From positions 248,001 through 312,000 of the forward strand of contig JADHYV010000015.1 in NCBI GenBank assembly GCA_027604705.1: DNA of 64,000 nucleotides, given 5' to 3'. This DNA is from Allomyces arbusculus. Taxonomy: Eukaryota; Blastocladiomycota; Blastocladiomycetes; Blastocladiales; Blastocladiaceae. Below are positions 19,990-29,876 of this stretch, in pieces (within the stretch, counting starts at the first letter, position 1; every line of letters begins with the position of its first letter). Made by a program: the position numbers and the translations under genes. The notes beneath the pieces are model-generated. The model ran no database searches. It was not told the DNA's origin and saw only the letters and a program-made list of their open reading frames with translations.

Positions 19990-21180
19990 ATGAATGGCGG
20001 CAATGTCGACAAGGTCGCGTTGAACAAGCTGGTCGTGGCCATTGGCGATAACACGGGCGACCAAGTCTTGCGCGACACGCTCATTGCGCACTCGATCCTG
20101 CTTATTCTGTTCTTCCGTCAGCTCTATGACCAGGACGGCGAGAACAAGTACCTGTACACTTTATCAGGTTTTTGAAGCAGCATCTGCAGCACCCTGACCC
20201 GGCTCCTGCAATAATCGCGTTCATGTGCATTGCCGAGCCGCGATACCTCCAGTTCATGACCGCCTGGCCAAAGCCGTGATTAAGGACGTGTCGCTGGTCA
20301 AGAACGTGCCGCTGCCGCCGCTCGATGTGGCCATGTTTTGGCATTCCCTGCAGTGCGTTTCTGCGATTGATGAAATGGCCCATTGCAAAAGCCGGTGTTG
20401 ATACTATTCTCATACACTGACTTGTGGTCTGCATCTCCGCTGGCGATGAGTGTAGCTGAGCCCGATCCGTTACGCTGAGGACATGATGCGCATGTTTGGG
20501 CCTTCGTTTGATGACATCGAGTACCAGCTGATGCGCTTGGTACGTTCTTGCGTCTTACTGTCCGGACTCTTTACTCAAACTAAGACTGTTGCACTCACCT
20601 TGTGGACGTGTCGTGATAATGCAGACCAAGGCCTCCGCGGGTGCAACCCAGGCCGACCCGGATGCCGGCCGCTCGTTTTGGACGGCTCACATGCCCACGG
20701 ACGTCCCCTACGACCTGACGCCTGCAACTGCCACATGGCCAAGGCCGGCGCCCCGGTCCGTTGCCCGTCGTGCATGGTCAAGCAGGCGCTGGCCATGGGC
20801 GAGTCCGCTCCATTCTGTCTGCACGGCAAATCGCTCGCCTGCACGTCGTGCACGGCCGAGTTCACGGCCGAGTTTACGGCCGAGAACGTGTCGATGCGCC
20901 GGTTCCTGACGCTGGTCGAGCCGCCCCACTGTGAACCTCCCAGGGTAAGCTCATGTTACTTGGTGATGGATGTCGAGAACCTTGCCCACCTTTTGCGGCA
21001 CACAAGCATCTGATTATTCCAGGGCGATCAGCCACACTCAACGTGGAGAGCGCTACTTACATCCTGGCACGGCATGTCAGATTTGGGGATTGGTCACTAG
21101 TCAGCAAGTTTCATGGCAGGCCTCGCTCACAAACTGCTCAGACCTGAAGGGAGTGGTGCTTGAACGTCCTTGACTTGCTC
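19990..21180 (+). pseudogene. Decayed GRDP-like (glycine-rich domain protein, PF07173-type) gene
   Basis: Pieces of one protein lie in order but in several frames. The N-part is VLRDTLIAHSILLILFFRQL (from 19990). Next is IAEPRYLQFMTAWP (near 20240), then VPLPPLDVAMFWHSLQ (near 20310-20352), the family hallmark. SPIRYAEDMMRMFG follows near 20460-20500, then FWTAHMPTDVPYDLTP near 20670. Last is a CxxC-pair segment with VRCPSC and LACTSCTAEF (20750-20890). Known GRDP-like proteins have PPLDV-x-x-x-WH followed by a P-x-x-Y-x-x-D stretch, as here. GT/AG introns can explain some joins: donor at 20541, acceptor before 20622; donor near 20946, acceptor near 21022. At least three joins, near 20160, 20276 and 20715, need frame changes with no possible intron. 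Either the gene is decayed or the assembly has indels here. Confidence 0.55.
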
Positions 21181-22166
21181 ATTGACGTGCAGTATGGTAG
21201 CGTCTACTTCCACTTGTGCTGCAACGGTGAATGTGCGTAATCGAGTTTTGAGCTACTGTGCTGGATTGGGAGACGAGGTCGTGAGGTGACGATTTCGAAT
21301 ATAGTTCCACCTCCAGTCCAACAACCGCATCCAGCCCAATTTCTTCGTATCCAAGTCCATTGTCTGCTAGTCCTGCGGCACGTTGAAGTCGTAGACGGCG
21401 CGCGTTGGGCGTCCTGCTGGCGGCGAACTTGCCCGGATCGCCCGGGTCCCGCGTCGATCATGGGTTCGGAGCACATAGGTTGCAGCACGTCGAGAACGGA
21501 CCGCGCGGTGCGCGGCTGACGGCGCGTAGAGGTTCTTGCGGGTGCGCCGGATCGAGGAGGTTGGCGCCATCGTGCACGGAGAGGGTGGACAGGACAGAGG
21601 GGCCATCGGACTAGCAACGTCGGCGCCGTCGAGTGAAGGCGTCACGCACGGGTCGATGGGCCGAAGCGCGGGTTGCAGCGCGTTTGTGCAGATGAGAGAT
21701 CCGCGGTGCAAGATGCGGGGGATGGAGGTGATTCGGGAGAATTCAGGTCTGCCAACAAGAGAACCGGCGGGAAACGGGGTAATGAGCGAGGACGCCGCGC
21801 GAGCGACAGGAACGGGATAGGCTCTTGACGTGAAATCGGTGCGGTTGCCGGTAACTCCACGAAGTAGCAGGACGCAAGTCGGGTCGTAGTGGTTGCTAAT
21901 TATTTGGGAATATTCGACCGGCGCAACGAGATCGTGGGAGTGCACCACAATTGTTGACGAGACGTGGCTTCGCGCATGCCCACCTGTCGCGTTGCAAGAT
22001 CACTGGCCTGCTTTCCTCACGGATCAAACGAATTGTGACCCAGTTGCGACGCATGCGACGCTCATCTCGGCGAGAAAAAAAATATCAAATCCAGACTAGG
22101 AACCAAAAGAGCACTCCCGAAACTAATACCCTCCAACCACCCGCGGCGCCGCGCCCCGCTCGCTCT
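21181..22166. other. Intergenic stretch left of MTR4
   Basis: About 1 kb. A 193-codon minus-strand frame (21948-21367) is uninterrupted but has no recognisable domain, no clear start context and P/S/R-rich composition, so it is not called. An A-rich run at 22073-22084 lies 3' of the MTR4 gene on the minus strand. Confidence 0.45.
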
Positions 22167-25100
22167 CTACAGGTAGAGCGAGTTGGCAAAGATAATATCG
22201 CGCTTGATGCACGCGATCCCCTGCGTAAATTTGATGACCAAGTCCTGGTTGCCAATCGCCTTGGCCGCGGCCGTCATTTGCTTGAGCAGTTCCTCGAGCA
22301 GCCGGAAATTGCGCACCAACGACCCTTCAAATACATCAGTCATTTTGCAAATCTGCGCAAACTTGGCGCCCTTGGCCCACGCATAGACGACGTCCATCAA
22401 GTCAGGCTTGAACGACTCGAGGTACTCGCCCTCGTTGAACTCGAGCTTGGCCTCCTTCGACACGCGCGCAATGCGCTTGGCCATTTCCTGCAGCACCTGC
22501 AACGGTTTGGCCAATTCCTCTCGCAGTTTCGGCTTGGGCGCGTTCGGGTTACTGCGCTCGAGGAACGTGAACACGCCGAGTAGCGCGACTGTCTGCTCGA
22601 CCGTTAAGTCGTTGAACGTGCCGTGGAACAGCAGTTCCGTGAGCAGGAGCGGGTCGCCCGACGACACTTCGCACGCGACGCGGCCCTTGGTCTGCACGAC
22701 GTCGCGGTCGTCGGTGAACCCGAGTCGGCGCAGCACGCGCTTGCGTGCCTTGAGCTCGTCGAGCTGCTGAATCGCCTCGGCCGCGCGGATCTGCGCCTGC
22801 AGCGCCCGAATCTTTTCCGAGAGCGCGAGCTTGGCCGCGTACTGGTCGTAGAGCGCGCGCAGGTTCGGGTGCGTCGCCATCGGGTGCGTCGCGACGAGCT
22901 GGTGGTACTTGGCCAACTTGTCAAGCAACTCCGTGAATTTCGGGTCCGAGATCTTCATGTCCTTGACGGGATCGACGAGCGGGATCGCACCCTTTTTCAG
23001 CAGCCGCGACTTGGCCGTCCAGAAGAGCCGATGCAGCGCACGCCGCCCGTCTGAGTCGCGCAGGTTGAGCGCGTCGAGCTTGAGCAACACCGACGACACG
23101 GACGCGACCGCCGTCAGAGACACAGGCGCGACCACGAGCTCCTCGGTGGCCGGCGGCTTGCTGCTGCTGCTGGATTTCGAATCGGCAACCGCATTTGCCA
23201 ATGGCGGGCGCAGGTTCTCAATGCGGTCGTCCTTGGTCGCCGGGTCGACGAGCAGCGCCACGTCGACGACGTAGTTGGCTGCCGAGTCCTGCTCCTTGCC
23301 GTCGGCACCACCAGCCGCCGCGGCCGCGGCCGCGGCCGCAGCGTTCGGCGACTTGCGCTTGTTCCAGTTGACGACGATTCCCCACCCAAACTCGATGCCA
23401 TTGGCATTGATGTAGACGAGTCGTCCCTTGTTCATGTACGGCAGCGCATTGGCCGGGTGCGTGATAATGTCGCGGTAGTCGCGCGTGTACTGGTCGAGCG
23501 TGTACCGCGTCTCGTAGTAGGACCGCACCTGGTCCTCGTCCTCGACGACCATGTCGGCATAGACATCCTCCAAGTCGGCAACCTGCTTGAGCAACTGCGG
23601 CAACTTGGCATTGTTCTGAAACTGCCGGAACGAGTTCTTGATGAGAAACTCGGGCGAGACACCCTCGACGCGGGTCAAGTTGAGAATCATGTTGTAGCCG
23701 AGCCGGAACGCCGAGTAGAGCGCATTCGCTTCGCCCTTGATCATGCCCTTGGCCTTGTCGGTGTCGATCTTCTGGTCGACCATCATGATCACGATCCCCT
23801 TGTCGTCAAGCCCACGACGACCGGCACGGCCCGACATCTGAATGTACTCGCCGCCCGTCAAGTGCCGCAGTTCCTTGCCGTCAAACTTTTCAATCTTGGT
23901 GAAGACGACCGTCTTAGCTGGCATGTTGAGCCCAATCGAGAACGTTTCCGTCGCAAACAGCACCTTCAGCAGCCCCTCCTGGAACAGAATCTCAATCGTC
24001 TCCTTGAGAATCGGCAGCAGGCCCGAGTGGTGGATGCCGATCCCGCGGCGCAACAGCGGAATGATATTGGTGATCTGCGGCAACTGCTGGTCGTCCTCGT
24101 TGAGTTGCGAAATCGCGTTCGTGAAGACCTCGTTAACGAGCGACTTTTCGGCGTCGTCGTTGAAGTCGAGTTTTGACATGTCGAGCGCGAGCGCCTCGCA
24201 CTCCTTTTTCGAGAACGAGAAGACAATCACCGGGTGGTAGTTCTTGGACATGATCATCTTGACGATCTTGTAGATGTCCGACTTTTCCTTGCCGCCCGTT
24301 GCCCCGGCACCGCCCTTCTTTTTCTTGGCAGCACCGCCCTTGCCGCCGCCACCGTCCTCGGTGTTGGCGAGCATCGCCATGGCCTTTTGGAAATTGTCTT
24401 CGCGGAACGTGCCCTTTTCGTCGACGACCAAGTGAATTCCCGCGGCGGCGGCGGGGAACACGTAGTGCTGCAGCGGCGTCGGGCGGTAATCGGTGTAGAC
24501 GACGTGGCACGGCTGGTGGTGAATCTTGGCGATCCACTGCGCAAACTGCTTGGCGTTGGGGATCGTCGCTGACAAGAACACGAACTTGACCGACGGCGGC
24601 AGCAGAATTAGCGTTTCCTCCCAGACAACACCGCGGTCTTTGTCGCGCATGTAGTGAATTTCGTCATAGACGACCCATGCAATTTCGCGCAACACTTCGG
24701 ACCCGCGGTAGAGCATTGAACGAAGAATTTCCGTTGTCATGACGAGACACGACGCGTTGGGCGAAATCGTCACGTCACCTGTCATGAGCCCGACGTCGCC
24801 GAAATCCTCGAGCAGTTCGCGGTACTTTTGATTCGACAGCGCCTTGATCGGCGACGTGTAGATGACGCGCTGCTTGTTGCGCAGCGCCTGCGCGATCGCG
24901 TACTCGGCAACAACCGTCTTGCCCGCCGACGTGTGCGCAGCCACCAGGACCGACTCGTTACGCTGGATGCAGTAGATCGAGTACTCCTGGAATGGATCGA
25001 GCGTGAACGGGTACTGCCGCGCCCACTCGGGCATCGGCGGCGGCGTGTAGGCCTTCATTGGCGTATAGAGTGCCTTGTCGAACCGCGCGGGCAGCACCAC

Positions 25101-25550
25101 CTCGTGCCGCGTCGAGACATTCGCCTTGGAAAACTTGATCTCGCCGGATCCGGCATTCGGGTCGTCGCTCGCTGCTGGTGCCGCTGCTGTGGATGTGGCC
25201 GCCGCCGCGGCGCCGGGGGTCGAAATCTCGCCGTCGACAGCACCGACAGCCACTTCGGTCTCGGTCGAGAACTCGTCAAGCACCTCGACCTGGTCCTCCT
25301 CGGCCTCGGCGAGCTGGTCGCGGCGCGTCCGTTTCCGGTCACGGTCGTCGTCGCCGTCCACGTCCATGGCCGCGGTGTCGTCGGCGTGCGCGTCCGAGTG
25401 CGACCGCTTGCCGCGCGCGGCGGCAGCGTGCGCGGGGACTGGCAGCGGGACGGGCGGGAGCCGCGCGGCCGCGTGCTCTTCCTCGTCAAATGCGTCGAAG
25501 AGGGCATCGACGTCGACGTCCACGTCCATGTCGAGGTCGAGGTCGGCCAT
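22167..25550 (-). CDS. MTR4: Mtr4/Dob1 Ski2-like exosome RNA helicase
   Basis: A single exon of 1127 residues. It is the nuclear ATP-dependent 3'-5' RNA helicase that feeds the exosome, in TRAMP and related complexes. Seen: an acidic N-terminus (D/V repeats; MDVDVDVDALFDAFDEEE) and then TRHEVVLP. Motif I is AAHTSAGKTVVAEYA. Motif II is DEIH (yeast and human have DEVH). Motif III is FLSATIPNA and motif VI is YIQMSGRAGRRGLDD. The arch/KOW region contains GRLVYINANGIEFGWG. The C-terminal DSHCT domain contains QICKMTDVFEGSLVRNFRLL and ends in SLYL, as in the family. The length matches yeast Mtr4 (1073) and human MTREX (1042) with a slightly longer N-terminus. An A-run plus G/A/S-rich insertion in the arch is lineage-specific. 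The ATG at 25550 begins MADLDLDM; in-frame codons upstream are not family-like. Confidence 0.97.
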   Translation of the reverse strand: MADLDLDMDVDVDVDALFDAFDEEEHAAARLPPVPLPVPAHAAAARGKRSHSDAHADDTAAMDVDGDDDRDRKRTRRDQLAEAEEDQVEVLDEFSTETEVAVGAVDGEISTPGAAAAATSTAAAPAASDDPNAGSGEIKFSKANVSTRHEVVLPARFDKALYTPMKAYTPPPMPEWARQYPFTLDPFQEYSIYCIQRNESVLVAAHTSAGKTVVAEYAIAQALRNKQRVIYTSPIKALSNQKYRELLEDFGDVGLMTGDVTISPNASCLVMTTEILRSMLYRGSEVLREIAWVVYDEIHYMRDKDRGVVWEETLILLPPSVKFVFLSATIPNAKQFAQWIAKIHHQPCHVVYTDYRPTPLQHYVFPAAAAGIHLVVDEKGTFREDNFQKAMAMLANTEDGGGGKGGAAKKKKGGAGATGGKEKSDIYKIVKMIMSKNYHPVIVFSFSKKECEALALDMSKLDFNDDAEKSLVNEVFTNAISQLNEDDQQLPQITNIIPLLRRGIGIHHSGLLPILKETIEILFQEGLLKVLFATETFSIGLNMPAKTVVFTKIEKFDGKELRHLTGGEYIQMSGRAGRRGLDDKGIVIMMVDQKIDTDKAKGMIKGEANALYSAFRLGYNMILNLTRVEGVSPEFLIKNSFRQFQNNAKLPQLLKQVADLEDVYADMVVEDEDQVRSYYETRYTLDQYTRDYRDIITHPANALPYMNKGRLVYINANGIEFGWGIVVNWNKRKSPNAAAAAAAAAAGGADGKEQDSAANYVVDVALLVDPATKDDRIENLRPPLANAVADSKSSSSSKPPATEELVVAPVSLTAVASVSSVLLKLDALNLRDSDGRRALHRLFWTAKSRLLKKGAIPLVDPVKDMKISDPKFTELLDKLAKYHQLVATHPMATHPNLRALYDQYAAKLALSEKIRALQAQIRAAEAIQQLDELKARKRVLRRLGFTDDRDVVQTKGRVACEVSSGDPLLLTELLFHGTFNDLTVEQTVALLGVFTFLERSNPNAPKPKLREELAKPLQVLQEMAKRIARVSKEAKLEFNEGEYLESFKPDLMDVVYAWAKGAKFAQICKMTDVFEGSLVRNFRLLEELLKQMTAAAKAIGNQDLVIKFTQGIACIKRDIIFANSLYL

Positions 25551-25634
25551 GGTGGTTGGTGGGTGCGGGGGTGGGGTTGGGTGGGTTGGGTTGGGGTGGA
25601 TCGATTCGGGTCGAGTCGGGTCGGGTCGGGTGGA
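25551..25634. other. G-tract run with quadruplex potential upstream of MTR4
   Basis: On the plus strand, tracts of three to five G are spaced by one to four bases, first as GGGTT-like units (25577-25598), then as TCGGG units (25615-25631). They lie immediately upstream of the MTR4 ATG, so the MTR4 leader RNA would be C-rich (CCCAAC/CCCGAC). Quadruplex formation on the non-template side is plausible but untested. Confidence 0.6.
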
Positions 25635-26325
25635 CACGTGCGGTGCCGGTGCGGGGACTGGCGCGCGGTGGTCGTGGGCGCCGTCTGCGTGGGATTGCTG
25701 TGTAGCTGGTCGTGATGGTTGACGGTGGGGCTGATCGCGGCCGACTACTGGCAAACGAGGGTGGAAAGGAGAAAATCGCCTAGCAACGCGTCTCAGGGTC
25801 TCACGTGTTGGTTTACCTCCCGTTGATCGCAGTGACCACGACTGTTCTCGCCATCACCAGCAGCGCCCCAACCGCAGTCGCGCACGAACGCTCCACTCCC
25901 CGGGCGGCCCAAGTTGGCGCACTGTGCGGCCAGTGTGGCTGGCTGCTTGGAATTCAAAGCGAACCCCCATTGCTGCGGTTCAGCTCGTTCTCCACCATTG
26001 CGGCGGTTGCGGTCGCGGTGTCGACAGAGACCGCTCTGACAATCGTCTGCGACTTCTGTCAGTATGGGCACGATCACAAGCGCTTGAGTCAGTTGTATAT
26101 TGCGCCATGATGAGTGGTGACTCTGCCGATGCGCGGTGAAGGTGGCCGCCGACAATCGCACGTGAGGGCGACCAAATCAAATTGAAAGCGTGTTCGGCCC
26201 GGCCATCCATCCCCCGCACTTTTCCGTCACGGCTTCCGCTTCTCCCCCCAATCTCCACCATCAACAATTTGGACCCGTTGCGATTTGTGACCGACAGCAA
26301 GCTGAACCAATCCACACCCACTGCC
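25551..26325. other. Divergent promoter region, MTR4 / DAHP synthase
   Basis: 775 bases between two divergent start codons, expected to hold both promoters. Besides the G-rich run next to MTR4 it shows no long coding frame with domain similarity. A pyrimidine-rich stretch (26230-26260, TTCCGCTTCTCCCCCC) precedes the DAHP synthase ATG. Confidence 0.5.
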
Positions 26326-27834
26326 ATGTCGTCGCCGTCGCCTGCCTCGTCCAGGCCATCGTCGGCCGTCCCATCGACGCCCGCACGCGTCCCCGCTGGC
26401 TGGTCGCTCGATTCGTGGACAACCAAGCCAATTGTGCAAGACGTGCAGTACGAGAACAAGGCGCAGGTCACCAAGGTCCTGGCCAAGCTGCGGCATCTGC
26501 CGCCGCTCGTATGCGCGCCCGAGGTCAGACGAATTCCCTCGGGTTGGGTCCACTTTCGAGATTGAACAACACGGCTGACATGCCGCACATACTTTGTACT
26601 CCAGATCGACCAACTGCGCGCGCAGCTCAAAGAAGTCGCCGAGGGCAAGCGTTTTCTCCTGCAGGGTGGCGACTGTGCTGAGCTCTTCGACTACTGCTCG
26701 GCCGACCCGATCGAGAACAAGCTCAAGGTGCTCTTGCAAATGAGTCTCGTCCTCACCTGGGGTTCCCGGATCCCCGTCGTCCGCGTCGCGCGCATGGCCG
26801 GCCAGTACGCGAAACCGCGGTCCAAGCCGACTGAGATCATTGATGGCAAGGAAGTGCTCTCGTTCCGCGGCGACAACGTGAACGGGTTCGATGTCGCCGA
26901 CCGCGCCGCCGACCCGGACCGCCTGCTCGGCGCCTACTTCCACTCGGCGGCGACGCTCAACTACCTCCGCTCCCTCGTGAGTTCCGGGTTCGCCGACCTG
27001 CACCACCCGTCGTCGTGGGACCTGAACCACGTCAAGAAACACGAAGTCCGGCAAGACTACCAGGCGATCGTGAACCGGTTGACCGACGCGCTGCACTACA
27101 TGAAGACAATTGGCGCCGATACGAACGCGGCGTCGCCGCTGTCCACCGTCGACATGTACGTCTCGCACGAGGCGTTGCTGCTCGAGTACGAGTCGTGCCT
27201 GACGCGCATCGGCGCGAACGGCGCGGCGTATAACCTCGGCGCGCATTTTGTCTGGATCGGCGACCGCACGCGACAGCTCGACGGCGCACACGTCGAGTAC
27301 ATGCGCGGCCTGCGCAACCCGATCGGCGTGAAAGTCGGCCCGTCAATGCCCGCGGCCGACTTGGGCGCGCTGCTCGCGCGACTCGACCCCGAAAAGGAAC
27401 CGGGCAAGGTCACGCTGATCACGCGGTACGGCGCCGACAAGGTGCGCCAACACTTGCCCGCGCACATTGCCGCGGTGAAAGCCGCCGGGTACGACGGCGT
27501 CGTCGTGTGGACGTGCGACCCGATGCACGGCAATACCGAGTCGGCGCCGTCGGGCCACAAGACCCGGCAGTTTGATAAGATTGTGCGCGAATTGTCTGAG
27601 TCGTTGCGTATTCACAAGGAGTGCGGGTCCTACCTCGGTGGCGTGCACTTGGAGTTGACTGGCGATCGCGTCACGGAATGTACGGGCGGGTCCATGGAAT
27701 TGGCTGCCAAGGACTTGCCTGTGAATTACCAGACGTATTGCGACCCGCGGCTCAATTACGAGCAGGCGCTTGATGTCGCGTTTTTGGTCGCCAAGTACCA
27801 CGAACGTGAGCGCAGTTCGGTGACCACGTTGTAA
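26326..27834 (+). CDS. Class II 3-deoxy-D-arabino-heptulosonate-7-phosphate (DAHP) synthase
   Basis: Exons 26326-26523 and 26605-27834; 475 residues. It condenses phosphoenolpyruvate and erythrose-4-phosphate in the first step of the shikimate pathway. Class II (plant/bacterial AroAII type) is shown by RFLLQGGDCAELFDY, GSRIPVVRVARMAGQYAKPR, NVNGFDVADR, DLHHPSSWDL, ANGAAYNLGAHFVWIGDRTR, the metal and substrate region VVWTCDPMHGNTE, and GGVHLELTGD. The length is that of the class (about 460-480). No N-terminal transit peptide is evident, so cytosolic action is likely. Fungi commonly carry class I enzymes (Aro3/Aro4 type), and class II is known from some fungi. No aro neighbours are present. The single intron (81 bp) removes an in-frame-incompatible segment and restores the domain. 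The ATG at 26326 begins a Ser/Pro-rich leader. Confidence 0.96.
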
Positions 27835-28311
27835 TGAGGTGGGTGGGGAGAGGGCGCGTTGGGGTTTTTGTTGGTTGTCGTTTCGGTTGTATTTTTTTGG
27901 ATCAGGAATACCGGTACCCTACCAACGTAGTCTGTTCATAGTTTGAGAATTCGAAAGCTTCGTCTCAGTTTTGGGCGTTTGCGATAGGATGCTGCGGATG
28001 AGGATCAATGAGAATCTATGAGCAGGCGTGATTGGTCGCGGCACTGACAGAACGAGTGGGCACCAATCAACAACCGGCACCAAAGAGCCGAATGAACTGG
28101 GTGGACAAGACACACGAATGCATACGAATTACATTAGCATGGGCATTGGGCATCGGCAAGTGAGGACATTGCGAGAAAGGATGGACGAAGCGGAAGGGGA
28201 CATTTCCGCAAGAGAGTAGATAGCAGATGCGCAAGCTCAGCAAGAGGGCACAACCGAAAGACGCAAAAGGTAACTGCAACAAAGAGAAAACAGAAAAATA
28301 CGACGCGATCC
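27835..28311. other. Intergenic between convergent genes
   Basis: 477 bases between two 3' ends. T-rich sequence (27888-27897) follows the DAHP synthase stop and probably belongs to its 3' end region. Nothing else is recognisable. Confidence 0.5.
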
Positions 28312-29509
28312 TTAGACGAGCATCGCGAGCCACGCGGCAGCACCAATCACGGCACCCGTCGCGCCCGAGAAGACCACCTGCTGCGCGGCACCCGACCCCT
28401 TGACTTCCTTGGTCGAAGTCTGGTTGGTCCCGAGCGTGAGCGTCCCGTCCTTGCCGACCCAGTTGGCACCGCAGAGCGTGTTCGCCTGCTTAATGATCCC
28501 ATCGGCCTCGGCGGCGACCTCTGCCGCGGCCTGCTCGCCCATGGTCTTGGCAATCGGCGCGAGCTTCTGGTTCAGGTAGAGCACCGTCTGCTGCACGACC
28601 GTCTGCGTGCAGGGCGTGCACAGCTTCTCCTTGGGGATCGCAGCGAGCGCCGTCGCGTTCATCGACGGCGTGAGCGTCGCCGAGGTCGACGCGTTACTGC
28701 CGGGCATCATCAAAGCGTTGATGTTGGGCACGGCCACGAGCACCTTGTACTGAGCGAGCGTGTCGAGCAGCTGCACCGTGCACAGCTGCGTCTTGTCGTT
28801 CGGGTTCTTCAGGCAGATCGCGTCCTGCGCAAAGTTGAACAAATCCGTTGCGACCGACGCGATCAAGGGCTCGGAACCGGCGGGGATCGTCACGTTAGAA
28901 CCGGGCGTCGAGACCGACTGCACGACCTGTGCAGCAATCATCGTCTGGCAGCCCGCTGCACAAAACGTGAACACGCGCGCAAGGAGGTCGGCAAGGGGGC
29001 AGAAGCAGCGCCTCGTTAGTTTGCTTGGTCATTGCAAACAAAAACAAAAAGACAGCCAAGCCGCTGCTGCAAAGCTTGGATAAAGATAAAAATCCATGAA
29101 ATGGACGGCAAAAACACGCACACATGAGCCCAGAAACCGCGTCGCGCACGGGCTGGCGGCACGTGTCGACGCAGACGTTGGTGACGGCGGTCTTGAGACC
29201 AGCATAGAGCGCGTCGGTGTTGTTGGCCGACGAGGCCTTGTCGAGGTCCGAGAGCACGCCGGAAATGCATTGGTTGGTCATGGCCGTCGACAGCGCCGAC
29301 ATGCACTTGTCGCCACCGGCCGTGGCCGCAGTGGTGCCACCCACGGCCGTAGTGGTGCCAGCAGCGGGCGTCGCCGTGGCCGCGGCGCCGTTAACCGGAG
29401 TCGCGGCACCGTTAGCCGGCGTCGTGGCATCGGCGGCGCAGGCGGCCGAGGCGAGCGCCAGCAGCACAAAGAGGGCGAGGAACGGCGAGAAGCGGGTCGA
29501 GCGGGCCAT
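28312..29509 (-). CDS. Secreted, probably GPI-anchored Cys-containing protein
   Basis: Exons on the minus strand: 29509-29122 and 28955-28312; 343 residues. Seen: a classic signal peptide (residues 1-25, ending LALASAACAA) and a Thr/Ala/Gly-rich linker suited to O-glycosylation. The folded part has regularly spaced Cys (KCMSAL, QCISGVL, NVCVDTCRQ, SGCQTMI, AICLKNPN, QLCTVQLL, CTPCTQTVV, NTLCGANWVG). The hydrophobic C-terminus (VVFSGATGAVIGAAAWLAML) follows a small-residue stretch (GSGAA) that could be a GPI omega site. The CTPC-type pair near a Tyr-rich helix recalls fungal wall or surface proteins of unknown function. The intron is 166 bp, longer than most here; its donor (GTGCGT) was chosen for frame. 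The role is unknown; cell-surface location is inferred from the termini. Confidence 0.78.
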
Positions 29510-29876
29510 GCTGAGGTTGGTTGAGCGCGAAGTTGCGAGGAGTTGGTTGGTTGGTGGTTCGGCGACTGGGGCAGTTGCAGCACAGGCACGCGGGAGCGAG
29601 AGGTCCGGTGCGGGGTGCCCCGTGGTTTTGACGACGTGGTTTGGAGCTGTGCGCGACGCGCATGTGTTGGAAGCACGAGGCGCACTTGAGCTCACTGGTG
29701 AGGTGGGGCCGAAATGTGGAGACGAGGCGCTGGCGGGCGCAGCGTTCAGCGCCGGCCATGTGGCGCGCGACACCGCAAAACCAACGCGAGCCTTCATTTT
29801 GCGCAACCCTCCAGGCGGCCTTCAAGCACGCACGCCCCTTGATCAAAATTTGATGTATTCTCGGCCGTGCTCTCCG
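29510..29876. other. Spacer between same-strand genes
   Basis: 367 bases on the 5' side of the GPI-type gene and the 3' side of the SpoU copy A, so it should hold the promoter of the former. Open frames crossing it extend from neighbouring genes and show no domain. Confidence 0.45.

Noticed and set aside
21367-21948. 193-codon minus-strand frame left of MTR4
   Set aside because: Uninterrupted, but no recognisable domain, no supporting splice pattern and P/S/R-rich composition; not enough to call a gene.
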